A DNA stretch of 64,000 nt from Kuafuiihalomonas sp050331295. Lineage in GTDB: Bacteria; Myxococcota; Kuafuiibacteriia; Kuafuiibacteriales; Kuafuiibacteriaceae. The translations under genes were made by a program, and so were the position numbers. The stretch lies in contig JBHJGZ010000002.1 in NCBI GenBank assembly GCA_050331295.1, forward strand, positions 124,001 through 188,000, written 5' to 3'. Below the pieces are notes generated by a model, which saw only the letters and a program-made list of their open reading frames with translations, was not told the origin of the DNA and made no database searches. Positions 1-9,156 of the stretch are shown here, in pieces; position 1 is the stretch's first letter; each line of letters starts with the position of its first letter.

Positions 1-2
1 AC

Positions 3-356
3 GATGTGCCAGATGAATCGACATGTGATGCATCGCGGCCCATTCTTCGCCGCTCCCATCGTTCGACCGTGGCTTCCACCATCGGGTGGGTCGTCTGGGC
101 CGGTCTGGTGTTCGACTCGACCCGCGCTTCAAGTTGGTTGGAAGGGCTCTCGAGCATCCCCGGGCTCCGTCGGGCCAAGGCCGTTCTTCGGACCAATGAG
201 GGATGGCGGAGCTTCAACTGGGCCCACGGCGCAAAGGAGATTCGACAGACGGGTCATCGGCGAGATTCGCGAGTGGAGCTCGTGATCGAGGGTGACGCGT
301 CTCCAGAGGCACAGCGGTTGGAGCGATCGCTCCGGAGCTGCTTGACCTCGACGTGA
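3..356 (+). CDS. Possible C-terminal end of a gene entering from the left
   Basis: A reading frame is open from the first bases of the window to a TGA at 354-356, on the strand opposite to the next gene. Codon third positions are mostly G or C and the last 40 residues look protein-like (acidic and Arg-rich helical composition), but I recognise no domain. It could be the tail of a gene that starts outside the window, converging on the CadC-like regulator at 395. It could equally be chance, because open frames are common at this GC content. Apart from this frame, 1-394 holds nothing I can identify. Confidence 0.3.
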   Translation, partial: DVPDESTCDASRPILRRSHRSTVASTIGWVVWAGLVFDSTRASSWLEGLSSIPGLRRAKAVLRTNEGWRSFNWAHGAKEIRQTGHRRDSRVELVIEGDASPEAQRLERSLRSCLTST

Positions 357-394
357 TCGTCTCGAAACCCGTCGGCCAAACAGTACGCTTCCCT

Positions 395-2308
395 TCAAGG
401 TTTCGTGGCCTTCGGTCGCTCTCTCGAAGCGGTGGGGGCATCCGGCGATGCCGTCGCGGGCGGCGAACCGGAGACCACGGACTCGAGACCGATGCGCTGA
501 AGGATCTCGAGGTATTGCGGATCGCGGCCAAGGTCTCGGGTGTGAACGTCCGTCGCGAAATACACCATCCGGTCGTCGTGCGCCTCGATGGCATCGACGA
601 AGGCAGCGCGGGCCCGCGCATCATCGCCGAGGCCCAGATAGGCGATGGCCAGCTTGCTGGGCGGCACGTAGCGCTCTTCGGCCAGCGTCTCCAGGTCTCG
701 CAGTACGGCGCGCGCACGTTCGCGCCTGCCGTCCTTGGCCAGCGCATAGACCAGCGGCCCGCCCGTGATTTCCAGTCCGAGCTCCGGCAGCGTGGATTCG
801 TAGGCCTCGACGGCGCGTCGCCATTCGCCGAGGCCGGCGTGAGCGAGCCCGACCACATAGCGGCCCAGCGAAAACGAAGGATTCTCTCGGGCCGCCGCCG
901 ACCAGGCCTTTAGGGCCGCCTGGTACTCGCCGGCATAGAAGTGAACAGAGCCTCGCTGCATCCGCAGCACCGGCGACAACGGATCGAGATCCAGAGCGGT
1001 TTCGAATTGATGCCGGCACTCCGCAGCGCGGCCCTGGTAGCAAAAGACCTCTCCGAGCCATTGGTGGGCTCGCGCGCTGTTGGGGTTTCGGGTGATGGAG
1101 TCGTGAAGAAGCCGCTCCGCATTCCTCCAGTCCCAGTCGAACTGCATCGCGATGGCGCCCAGGACGGCCATCGCTCCCGCGTTCTCCGGGTCGGTTGCCA
1201 GCGCCCGCTCTGCAAGTTGGCGTGCGCGCGGGATCGATTCGTTGGGTCGTGTCGCTCCGTAGAGCGGGAGCACCAGCCACGCTTCAGCGGTGCTGACCAT
1301 GGCGTCCGCGTACTCAGCGTCGATGACGAGGGCTGCCTCGAATGCCTCGATCGCGTCGTGGAGGGATTCGGATGAACGTTGCCCGAGGAAGTAGCGGCCT
1401 TCGAGATAGTGTCGATAGGCGGCAGGGTCCACCGGTCTCTCTGGCCGTCGAAGCTGCAGGGTGGGTCGGAGCCGGACCGCAACCTTGCGGCTCAGATTCG
1501 CCACTTGCTCACGGCTACCGAACTGCTCCGGCGATTCGACCCGGGTGCTCCACAGCAGCTCGCCATCGGGCGCCGCCTTCAGATGCGCGGTAATGGACGA
1601 GCCGTCCTCGCGGCGCTCGAAGTGGCTGGTGAGGACCGCATCGACGTTGAGACGCCCTTCGGTGAGAGCTCTCGCTGCGTCCATCGAACCGGGCGCGACC
1701 ACCGTGATGCCTTCGATCCGCGACACGGTGTGTGTCAGGTTCTCCGTCATCGCGACCGCGAGCCAGTCGGGTTCGTTCGCCGGCACCGACATGTGCATCA
1801 CGGCGATGCGGTTGATGCGTCGGTCGTCAGGGCCGGATGTCCACGACGAAAAGCCGATGGCGACGCCGATGATGGCTGCGAGCGCTGCAACGCCGATCGG
1901 GTACGAGGCAGCCCGGGGCCAGGGCGGCCTCGAGACCGTCGCGGTTTCAGGCGCCGGATGGGGGCCGGCCAGGAATCGATAGCCCGCACCTCGATGGGTC
2001 TCGATGAACCTTGGGGGGTCCGTGGTGTCTTCCAAAGCCTTGCGAATGGTACTTATGCAGCGTGTCAGCACTTCCTCGTTGACCGCTCCGCTCCAGAACA
2101 TCTCCAAAAGTTCGTCACGCGGCACCATGCGCGGCGCGGATCGCGCGAGGTGGATGAGTACCTCGAGCGGTTTGCGCTGGATGTGAATCCGTTCGCCGTG
2201 GCGGCGCAGCGTTCTGGCGCCGAGATCGATCTCGAAGTCTTCGAAGTGCACGCGATCGGTGGAGTTTCGGTCGCCCGACGACGATTCATTCTTGTGCGTC
2301 GGGTTCAT
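395..2308 (-). CDS. CadC/ToxR-like transmembrane regulator with TPR repeats
   Basis: Probable membrane-anchored one-component transcription regulator. An OmpR/PhoB-type winged helix occupies about residues 21-113, with the family ending THRGAGYRF. A single hydrophobic segment follows at about 137-156. The periplasmic part begins with a TolB/FlgO-like alpha/beta stretch and continues as TPR-type helical repeats to the C-terminus. The same wHTH-TM-TPR layout is common in CadC-like regulators of this size. ATG at 2308 is preferred over TTG at 2329 because GGAGAG lies directly upstream of it. The gene diverges from the cytochrome c peroxidase gene (start 2575), so that intergenic space is the natural place for its operator. 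The signal it senses cannot be told. Confidence 0.85.
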   Translation of the reverse strand: MNPTHKNESSSGDRNSTDRVHFEDFEIDLGARTLRRHGERIHIQRKPLEVLIHLARSAPRMVPRDELLEMFWSGAVNEEVLTRCISTIRKALEDTTDPPRFIETHRGAGYRFLAGPHPAPETATVSRPPWPRAASYPIGVAALAAIIGVAIGFSSWTSGPDDRRINRIAVMHMSVPANEPDWLAVAMTENLTHTVSRIEGITVVAPGSMDAARALTEGRLNVDAVLTSHFERREDGSSITAHLKAAPDGELLWSTRVESPEQFGSREQVANLSRKVAVRLRPTLQLRRPERPVDPAAYRHYLEGRYFLGQRSSESLHDAIEAFEAALVIDAEYADAMVSTAEAWLVLPLYGATRPNESIPRARQLAERALATDPENAGAMAVLGAIAMQFDWDWRNAERLLHDSITRNPNSARAHQWLGEVFCYQGRAAECRHQFETALDLDPLSPVLRMQRGSVHFYAGEYQAALKAWSAAARENPSFSLGRYVVGLAHAGLGEWRRAVEAYESTLPELGLEITGGPLVYALAKDGRRERARAVLRDLETLAEERYVPPSKLAIAYLGLGDDARARAAFVDAIEAHDDRMVYFATDVHTRDLGRDPQYLEILQRIGLESVVSGSPPATASPDAPTASRERPKATKP

Positions 2309-2574
2309 GACTCTCCGTGATTTCCGCAAGCGGCCCAGTTCATGCGCATTCGGCGAAGATGCACGTCTTTTTCCGGAACAGTACCGCTTCGGTTCAGGAA
2401 TTCACAAGTCGCCCTGACCTAGCTTTCGCCCTGATCTCGAGGAGTGAAGAACACTCGAGGGGAGGCGTTCACATGTTGCGATACAGATATGGGCCGATTT
2501 CGACGATTCCCTCGGGTACCCGGTGGCCAAGGAGCGGAACGGGAGGAGCGACGTGGGCTCGGAGGAGAAAGTAC

Positions 2575-3963
2575 GTGAAGAGAACCATTCAATCACTGGC
2601 GGCCGCTTCGGTGGTCGCCGCCTGCGGCGATTCGAACCCGGCTTCGAACGAGCTCGACAGTGCGCTGCGCGAAACGGTGATGTCGAGGGGGCTCACCGGA
2701 GATCCGAGACCCGATCGGGACCTCCCTAGCATCGACGAGCCCCTGCCCATCCTGGGGCGGAAGCTCTTCTTCAGCACGAGTCTGGGCGGAGATCGCGATG
2801 CGGCATGCGTGTCCTGTCACCACCCGGTCTTGGGGGGTGGGGACGCCCTCCCGCTGTCCATCGGTGTCGAAGCGGTGGAGCCCGATCTCCTCGGGCCGGG
2901 GCGCGAACACCCGGACGGGGATCTCACGGTTCCGCGCAACGCACCGACCACCTTCAACCTTGCGCTGCTCGAGCGGCGTCTGTTCTGGGATGGCCGGGTG
3001 GAAAGCCTGAGCTCGGGGGGCATTCGAACCCCCGACACCGATTTCGGCGTTTCCGACCTGGACGCTGGAGACACGCTCGCGGCGGCTCAAGCTCGCTTTC
3101 CGGTGACCTCCCAAGACGAGATGCGTGGCTTCGAGTTCGAGGCGGGAAGCAGCAACGAGGCGCTTCGCACGGCGCTCGCCCAGCGCTTGGCCAACGATGG
3201 TTGGGGCCCGGAGATGGAGCAGGTTTTCGGCTCGGACGAGGTGACCTTCGAGCGCATCGCCGCTGCCATCGGTGCGTACGAAGAGTCACAAGTCTTCATC
3301 GACAGTCCGTGGCGCGCCTACGTCGAAGGCGACGATTCGGCCCTGAGCGATTCGGCCAAACGGGGAGCGCTGCTCTTTTTCCGAAGCCGCGGGGAGGGCG
3401 GCGCCGCCTGTGCGAGCTGCCACGCGGGCGAGCTCTTCACCGACGAGACGTTCTGGGCGGTGGCCTCCCCTCAGGTCGGTCGAGGCAAAGGAGATGGAGC
3501 GACCGGAACCAGTGACTTTGGCCGTGAGCGCGAAACCCAGGATCCGGTCGACCGATACACCTTTCGGCCACCCAGTCTGCTGAACGTTGCGGTCACCGGG
3601 CCATTCTTTCACTCGGGCGTCTATGAGGACCTGGCCGACGCCGTACGGCATCATCTGGACCCCGTTCAGGCCCTGGAGGCGTTCGACCCCGCTTCGGTGC
3701 CCGGAGCGGCGATCGATGACTTCGACGCCAATACGACCGAGATGCTGTCCTTTCTCGAAACATCGGGGCGCGTGATTCCGTCGTTCTTCGACCCTATGGA
3801 ACTCGACGAACAGGCCGTGGATGACCTGGTCGCGTTTCTCGAGGCGCTCACAGACCCCTGCGTGACGGACCGAGCCTGTCTCGACCCCTGGATCGGAGGG
3901 CCCGAAGATGACGTCGACGGCTTTCGGCTCGACCCCATCGACGCCGATGGGCGACCGCTGTAG
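2575..3963 (+). CDS. Di-haem cytochrome c peroxidase (CCP/MauG family), lipoprotein
   Basis: Two CXXCH haem-binding motifs are present, CVSCH at about residue 78 and CASCH at about 279, as expected for the bacterial CCP/MauG family, which reduces H2O2 with electrons from small cytochromes or oxidises protein or small-molecule substrates in the periplasm. The GTG at 2575 is preferred because GGAGGAG lies 5-11 bases upstream and the resulting N-terminus is a short lipoprotein signal (KRT, hydrophobic stretch, lipobox VAAC). Longer frames starting at 2317 or 2473 would bury this signal. The protein is longer than typical CCP (about 340 residues), with an acidic C-terminal extension. It is divergent from a CadC-like regulator that may control it. 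Confidence 0.88.
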   Translation: MKRTIQSLAAASVVAACGDSNPASNELDSALRETVMSRGLTGDPRPDRDLPSIDEPLPILGRKLFFSTSLGGDRDAACVSCHHPVLGGGDALPLSIGVEAVEPDLLGPGREHPDGDLTVPRNAPTTFNLALLERRLFWDGRVESLSSGGIRTPDTDFGVSDLDAGDTLAAAQARFPVTSQDEMRGFEFEAGSSNEALRTALAQRLANDGWGPEMEQVFGSDEVTFERIAAAIGAYEESQVFIDSPWRAYVEGDDSALSDSAKRGALLFFRSRGEGGAACASCHAGELFTDETFWAVASPQVGRGKGDGATGTSDFGRERETQDPVDRYTFRPPSLLNVAVTGPFFHSGVYEDLADAVRHHLDPVQALEAFDPASVPGAAIDDFDANTTEMLSFLETSGRVIPSFFDPMELDEQAVDDLVAFLEALTDPCVTDRACLDPWIGGPEDDVDGFRLDPIDADGRPL

Positions 3964-4126
3964 GCGCCGCCCGAATCGAGTGGTCGCGGAACGAATCCGG
4001 ACTCGTTCGGTGGCCGAAGAATCCGGGCCTCGACGGGAATCGCCGTCCTGAGCGGGGGTGCTGAACGGGCCGCCTTGTTCGAGATAGCCCGTGAAGTCCC
4101 TTCCGAATTCTGGGAGAGTGCGCCGC

Positions 4127-5209
4127 ATGTTCCTTGGCGTGCCTGGGTTCGACGCCGTGCCGCTGGGCGAGCCGATGTCCCGCGAACCTCTGCCTCCCGA
4201 AGTTCCCGTCGACCGTTTCGAGGACGGGGTCGTGTTGTGTGAGATCCCAACAGCCTTCAGCATGGGCGTGACCAACTGCTGGCTGGTCATCGGCGAGCAG
4301 GATGTCCTGTGCGTCGATCCGGGTGCCGACGCCGCCGCGGCGGCCGAGCACATCGGGGAGGCCTTGGCCCGATACGGTCGAACCATCGATGCGGTCGACA
4401 CCATCGTGGTGACGCATACGCATCCCGACCATTGCGGGGCGGCGGCCGGACTCGCGGCCATCGCCGACGCGAAGGTGGCGGTCGGCGCTCCCGAAGTTGC
4501 CGCCCTGGTCGGCCATGCCGACGCGCCGCGAGCGGTGGCCGCCGTGTGGCGCGGTCTCGGAGCGCCGGACGACGAGGTGGACCGAGCGGTATCCCGCTGT
4601 CCTCCCTACGACCCGGTTCCCTCTTCCCGCATCGAGGCGTTGCGCGACGGTACGCGGCTGTGGGCGGGAGGTCGATGGTGGAATGTGTACGTGTTGGGCG
4701 GGCACAGTCCTGGACATGTCGTCCTGGCCGGAGAAGGCATGCTGATCTCGGGCGACCACCTGCTCGCGAACGTCCTCCCGGCCATCCACCTCGGTCCGTC
4801 ACCCCTCGCGCTCGGGCACGGGGTGAGCTTTCCGAACGGCATGCCGTGGGAGCCGAGCGTCCATGCCTATCTAGCCTCCCTCGAAAGATTTGACCAAGGC
4901 TTCGACGGTGCGGCCGTTCTGCCGGGGCACGGTGTCGCCTTTCGCGGCGCGGCTCGACCGGTGGAGCGCGCGCGTCGATACCATCGGGTTCGATGTGAGC
5001 TGGTGGAGGCGCGGCTCGCGAAGCGAGGCCCGAGTACCGTGTGGGACATGACCCTCGAAATGTACGCTGGGCTCGCGTCGGCCGGGGGCGTTGACCGGCG
5101 CTTCCCCTCGGCGGCGGCCGAGATCGCGGGTCGTCTGGAAGCCCTTCATCGCGCCGGCCGTGTGACGTGCGAACCGCGAGGGCAGGCCCTCGTCTTCGGA
5201 CCGGCGTAG
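4127..5209 (+). CDS. Metallo-beta-lactamase-fold hydrolase
   Basis: Zinc-dependent MBL-fold hydrolase of the LACTB2/hydroxyacylglutathione-hydrolase-like group. The metal motif HTHPDHCG lies at about residues 96-103. Further ligand motifs follow in order: GGHSPGH, SGDH and, near the end, LPGHG. After the catalytic domain there is an Arg-rich helical C-terminal region of about 80 residues that looks like the winged-helix tail found in this subgroup. ATG 4127 has GGGAGAG eight bases upstream. GTG 4091 and ATG 4175 are alternatives. The substrate is unknown; a thioester or similar small molecule would be usual. The next 575 bases downstream hold only a LytTR remnant. Confidence 0.88.
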   Translation: MFLGVPGFDAVPLGEPMSREPLPPEVPVDRFEDGVVLCEIPTAFSMGVTNCWLVIGEQDVLCVDPGADAAAAAEHIGEALARYGRTIDAVDTIVVTHTHPDHCGAAAGLAAIADAKVAVGAPEVAALVGHADAPRAVAAVWRGLGAPDDEVDRAVSRCPPYDPVPSSRIEALRDGTRLWAGGRWWNVYVLGGHSPGHVVLAGEGMLISGDHLLANVLPAIHLGPSPLALGHGVSFPNGMPWEPSVHAYLASLERFDQGFDGAAVLPGHGVAFRGAARPVERARRYHRVRCELVEARLAKRGPSTVWDMTLEMYAGLASAGGVDRRFPSAAAEIAGRLEALHRAGRVTCEPRGQALVFGPA

Positions 5210-5247
5210 CCCGCCAAAAGCCAAGCCGGAATTGGTGGGCGTTTGAC

Positions 5248-5370
5248 TTCGTACGTATCCATCGGGCCGAGCTCGTCAATCTAGCTTTCGTACGAGCCGT
5301 CGACCGCCGAGACGGCGGCACCGCAGTGCACCTGAGCAGCGGAGAAGTCGTGAGCGTCAGTCGACGCCAA
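5248..5370 (+). pseudogene. LytTR DNA-binding domain remnant
   Basis: About 41 residues in one frame match the C-terminal half of the LytTR DNA-binding domain: FVRIHRAELVNL, then VRAVD, a strand reading VHLSSGEVV and the closing VSVSRR. This is the most conserved part of the domain. The first half of LytTR, any receiver domain and a plausible start are all missing, and the frame runs on into unrelated residues. I read it as the decayed end of a LytTR response regulator. The rest of the 5210-5786 stretch shows no other gene. Confidence 0.7.
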
Positions 5371-5773
5371 AGTCATGAGGCCGTGCCGGCCTGCCCGCGC
5401 AACCGGCGCGTCGGCATCCCGGCCTGGGTGGGGTTCGGCGGACCACCACTTCGCGTCGCCGCGTTCACGTTGGCGGTCCGATCGTGGTGATCGGACCACC
5501 GAGGCCCAGCTGGTCTCCAGGAGCGATCTTCTTCGCACCGCTCGTCAGTTCCGGGTTCAACCGTTGTGGCTGGATGAAAGGCTCATCCTGAACCCGATGG
5601 CAGACAAACACGCTGCAAACCCTCCTGATCGAGAACGCTTCCAGAATCCGACAGCATCAAAAAGACATCTCCGCGGTTTCGCATTGACGCCACGATAGGT
5701 TCTGGCACCATCTGGGCCGTTTGCCGAGCCTGAGGTATCCTCAGGCGACCGCATGAATGGATCGAAAAGAAAA

Positions 5774-5781
5774 GGAGGTGA
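5774..5781 (+). promoter_or_regulatory. Strong Shine-Dalgarno site
   Basis: GGAGGTGA lies five bases before ATG 5787. It is the best ribosome binding site in this part of the window and fixes the start of the small Arg-rich protein rather than the ATG at 5757. Confidence 0.75.
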
Positions 5782-5786
5782 GCATC

Positions 5787-6239
5787 ATGACGCAGAACAC
5801 TCAGGCCAATCCGTCCCCCAATCGTCGCCGCTATTCCGAGCGGGTCGACCACCGTCGGGGCCTTCAGGACGGCATGAACGGACGTTCCCCTGCCAGCATG
5901 GCTCCGGCGTACAAAGCCGGGTACGCGGAAGGTCGCCGGCGGTCCCATCGCCGACGACGCAACGAAACCCCGCGTGGGGTCGATGGACCGGTCCCGAGAC
6001 CCATCGCCTCGGTCATCCCCATCTCGCCGGCGCGCGCGTCCCGGACGCCGAACGCGTTCGGAGCCGACCGGGGTCGGAGCCGAGGCACGCATCGAGGGGT
6101 GGGCGTCACGAGGCGCTCACCCCTCTTCGAGATCGATCGAGGATCACGCGGCGAGTCCGCGGCGCCCCGTCTCAATGAGGGCGAAAAGCCTGTCGGACTG
6201 ACCCTTCCACCATCGGAAGGCCGCCCCTCAGCTTCATGA
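5787..6239 (+). CDS. Arg-rich small hypothetical protein
   Basis: About 150 residues with no recognised domain. The N-terminal 65 residues are rich in Arg, Gly and Tyr and contain YKAGYAEGRR followed by RRSHRRRR. AYxAGYAEGRR-type motifs occur in short basic proteins that may bind nucleic acid, but no function can be assigned. The start is supported by a near-perfect Shine-Dalgarno site. The last 68 bases overlap the 3' end of lon on the other strand, which is unusual. The true protein may be shorter if a frameshift lies in the low-complexity second half. Confidence 0.6.
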   Translation: MTQNTQANPSPNRRRYSERVDHRRGLQDGMNGRSPASMAPAYKAGYAEGRRRSHRRRRNETPRGVDGPVPRPIASVIPISPARASRTPNAFGADRGRSRGTHRGVGVTRRSPLFEIDRGSRGESAAPRLNEGEKPVGLTLPPSEGRPSAS

Positions 6240-8565
6240 AAAACGCATCCGGGTCCTCCAGAAGCAACGAATGTTTCAGCACCTCGTCCATGTGTTGAAC
6301 CGGGTGTAGCGTCACGTCTCTGAGGATGGACTTCGGGACTTCGGGCACGTCCTTCTCGTTGTCCGAAGGAAAGAGAACTTGCTTCGCCTGGGTTCGATGG
6401 GCGGCCAGAACCTTCTCCTTGAGTCCGCCGATCGGAAGCACCCGACCCCGCAAGGTGATTTCACCGGTCATCGCGACACTCCTGCGCACCGGAATTCGAG
6501 TCAGGGCAGAGACCAGTGCGGTGGCCATGGTGATGCCGGCCGATGGCCCGTCCTTTGGCATTCCGCCTTCGGGCACATGAATGTGGACATCGATCTTCTG
6601 ATAGAAATCCCGCTCCAGCCCGAGATGATCGGCACGGGAACGGACGTAGCTCATGGCGGCTTGTGCTGACTCCTGCATCACATCCCCGAGCTTTCCGGTG
6701 ATGATCAACTTACCCTTCCCCGGGAGAATGGTGGATTCGATGTGCAGGACCTCCCCGCCGGAAGAGGTCCATGCCAGACCGGTCGCTAGGCCGACTTCAT
6801 CCTGCTCTTCCACCAGGTTCGGGCGGAACTTATGGGCGCCCAGGGCTCGCTCAACCCGTTTTTCAGAGATGATGGTACTCCGAGTCGGCCGCTTTCGGAT
6901 GACTTCGCAGGCGAGCTTGCGGCACACGCTTCCGATCTCGCGCTCTAGGTTTCGAACCCCCGCTTCTCGGGTGTAGGAGCGAATCAAGGTTTGTACGGCT
7001 CGGTCTTGGAACGTGATGGGAAGGTCCGAGAGCCCGCTGCCTTCTAGCTGCTTGGGGATCAGGTACTGTCGAGCAATCGCCATCTTTTCGAGCTCGGTAT
7101 AGCCCTCGATCCGAATCGTCTCCATTCGGTCCTGGAGAGGCAGAGGGATCCCGGCGGTGGTGTTGGCGGTGCCGATGAACAGAACGCGGGAGAGGTCGAA
7201 GTCGAGGTCCAGGTAGTGGTCGTTGAATGTGTGATTTTGTTCCGGATCCAAGACCTCCAGCAATGCGGAGCCCGGGTCTCCTCGAAAATCGGACGACATC
7301 TTGTCCAACTCGTCCAACAAGAAGACCGGGTTGGACGAGCCGGCTTTCTTCAAGCTCTGAAGGATCTTCCCGGGCATGGCCCCGATGTACGTTCGCCGAT
7401 GTCCCCTTATCTCCGCCTCGTCCCGGACGCCTCCCAGGGAGACACGCACGAAGCGTCGATTCATCGCGCGTGCCACCGAGCGGGCCAGAGACGTCTTGCC
7501 GACCCCGGGCGGTCCAACCAGGCACAGGATCGGACCTCTCGGTCGCTCGACCAAGGACTGGACGGCGAGGTGCTCCATGACTCGCTCCTTCACCTTCGTG
7601 AGACCATAATGGTCCTCGTCCAGCACCGTTTCGGCGTGCTCGATGTCCAGATTGTCTTGCGTGTACTCCTGCCAAGGAAGGGCGAGCATCCAATCGATGT
7701 AATTGCGGATGACGGTCGCTTCGGCCGACATGGGAGACATCATCTTGAGTTTTCGAAGCTCTGATCGCGCCCGCAACTCGGCTTCCTTGGAAAACTTCTT
7801 GGCGCGAATCTGCTCTTCGAGCTCTTGGATTTCGTTCTTGAACTCGTCCCGCTCACCCAGCTCCTTCTGGATGGCCTGCATCTGCTCGTTGAGGTAGTAC
7901 TCCTTCTGGGTCCGCTCCATCTGCTTCTTGACGCGAGTGCGGATCTTCTTTTCGACCTGGAGGATCTCGATTTCCGCGTGCATCAGCTCGTGGAGACGTT
8001 CCATTCGCGCTGCGATGTCGGTGGTTTCGAGGAGTTCCTGCTTATCCTGAAGCTTCAGCGTCAGATAAAAGACGATGGTATCGCTGAGCTTGGACGGATC
8101 ATCGATGCCGTTGACCACAGCGATGGTTTCGGCCGGGATCCGTTTGTTGAGGCGGACGTAGCTTTCGAACGTGGTCTGAACCGAGCGCATCAAGGCTTCG
8201 ATCTCGAGACCGGGACGCACCGATCCGGTGAGCGCTTCACCCCGGACGACAAAAAACGGCTCGTGCTGAACATACTCGGTGATGCCGCATCGCTGCTTGC
8301 CTTCCACCAGCACCTTCACCGTCCCGTCGGGGAGTCTCAGCAGCTGAACGATCGATGCGATGGTGCCGACGTCAAAGATGTCGTCGGGCCCAGGCTCGTT
8401 CGTCTTGGCGCGGCGCTGGGCGGACAGGATGATGCGCTTGTCGTTCTCCATCGCTTCGTCCAAGGCGGCGATGGACTTTTCCCGCCCCACGAAGAGCGGA
8501 ACCACCTGGTGAGGGAAGACGATGATGTCCCGCAGCGGAAGAAGGGGGATCATGTCCGCGGACAT
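6172..8565 (-). CDS. lon: ATP-dependent protease Lon
   Basis: Full-length LonA: N-terminal substrate-binding domain starting PLLPLRDIIVFP, coiled-coil middle with the EYYLNEQ motif, AAA+ module with Walker A GPPGVGKT (Lys about 357) and Walker B FLLDELDK, and the C-terminal Ser-Lys protease with PKDGPSAG (Ser about 675) and GGLKEK (Lys about 716). It degrades damaged and regulatory proteins in the cytoplasm. Length fits the family (E. coli 784 residues). The start is uncertain: ATG 8565 gives the usual short leader, while TTG 8601 would add 12 residues. A perfect 14-base tandem repeat lies upstream at 8714-8741 and may be regulatory. Confidence 0.97.
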   Translation of the reverse strand: MSADMIPLLPLRDIIVFPHQVVPLFVGREKSIAALDEAMENDKRIILSAQRRAKTNEPGPDDIFDVGTIASIVQLLRLPDGTVKVLVEGKQRCGITEYVQHEPFFVVRGEALTGSVRPGLEIEALMRSVQTTFESYVRLNKRIPAETIAVVNGIDDPSKLSDTIVFYLTLKLQDKQELLETTDIAARMERLHELMHAEIEILQVEKKIRTRVKKQMERTQKEYYLNEQMQAIQKELGERDEFKNEIQELEEQIRAKKFSKEAELRARSELRKLKMMSPMSAEATVIRNYIDWMLALPWQEYTQDNLDIEHAETVLDEDHYGLTKVKERVMEHLAVQSLVERPRGPILCLVGPPGVGKTSLARSVARAMNRRFVRVSLGGVRDEAEIRGHRRTYIGAMPGKILQSLKKAGSSNPVFLLDELDKMSSDFRGDPGSALLEVLDPEQNHTFNDHYLDLDFDLSRVLFIGTANTTAGIPLPLQDRMETIRIEGYTELEKMAIARQYLIPKQLEGSGLSDLPITFQDRAVQTLIRSYTREAGVRNLEREIGSVCRKLACEVIRKRPTRSTIISEKRVERALGAHKFRPNLVEEQDEVGLATGLAWTSSGGEVLHIESTILPGKGKLIITGKLGDVMQESAQAAMSYVRSRADHLGLERDFYQKIDVHIHVPEGGMPKDGPSAGITMATALVSALTRIPVRRSVAMTGEITLRGRVLPIGGLKEKVLAAHRTQAKQVLFPSDNEKDVPEVPKSILRDVTLHPVQHMDEVLKHSLLLEDPDAFFMKLRGGLPMVEGSVRQAFRPH

Positions 8566-8713
8566 GGTGAGGAGGATGTCACCGGCGCGCAGGCTGCGCA
8601 ACGTTTTGCGCTGGTCTTCGCTTCGGGCAGGATGTGTCCTTCTCCAGCTCGATGCCGCTTGCGCCGAGGATGAGGTGCGTACAGGACGCGGGACCGCCAG
8701 AACGTCGAAGGTG

Positions 8714-8741
8714 CGTCCCGACTTTGACGTCCCGACTTTGA
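8714..8741. repeat. Perfect 14-bp tandem repeat upstream of lon
   Basis: The unit cgtcccgactttga occurs twice without a gap (8714-8727 and 8728-8741). It lies in the 190-base space between the end of the PEGA gene and the lon start, in the lon promoter region. Head-to-tail half sites could bind a regulator of lon. No known heat-shock element (CIRCE, HAIR) matches. Confidence 0.6.
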
Positions 8742-8757
8742 GAACCAGAACTCGTCG

Positions 8758-9075
8758 CTAGAATTCGTAGGCGAACTGGACCACTTCGCCCTTCTTCACG
8801 TTGAGCTGAAGCTCGGTCTCGTCGGCGCCACGCGTGAGCTTCACCGTATGAAGCCCGGGCTTCGTCGCCACAAAAGAAGTCGACGCGGCGGTGCCGACTT
8901 TGGCGCCATCCACGAAGATGCTCACCGACCCCGGCGTGACGGCGAACTCGATGCCAGTCTTGACCGCTTTTGGCTTCGCCACTTCCGAAGCCGCTCCTGA
9001 CGCGATCGACGTTTCGATTGCGGCTTCCAAACGCGGCGCCAGTGCCAACAAGGAGGTGAGCACGAGGGACCACAT
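8758..9075 (-). CDS. Small secreted PEGA-domain protein
   Basis: A 105-residue protein with an N-terminal signal peptide (hydrophobic MWSLVLTSLLALA) followed by a linker and a PEGA-type beta domain from about residue 44 (VSIFVDGAKVGT, then a PGLHTVKL strand). PEGA domains are found in surface or periplasmic proteins of myxobacteria and may mediate protein or wall contacts. The longer frame reaching 9627 is rejected because it crosses the aminotransferase on the other strand. It is upstream of lon in the same direction but separated by a spacer with a tandem repeat, so co-transcription is unclear. Confidence 0.75.
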   Translation of the reverse strand: MWSLVLTSLLALAPRLEAAIETSIASGAASEVAKPKAVKTGIEFAVTPGSVSIFVDGAKVGTAASTSFVATKPGLHTVKLTRGADETELQLNVKKGEVVQFAYEF

Positions 9076-9156
9076 GCAGCCAGCATGCCTCGATGGCCGG
9101 CTTTTGCAAGTCCCCAGGCGAGACTTGTTCGCGGCAACGTGCCAACACTGCGATCC

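Noticed and set aside
1379..2320. 313-residue frame antisense to the CadC-like gene
   Set aside because: Shadow of the regulator; no domain, Arg/His-rich composition typical of antisense frames at high GC.
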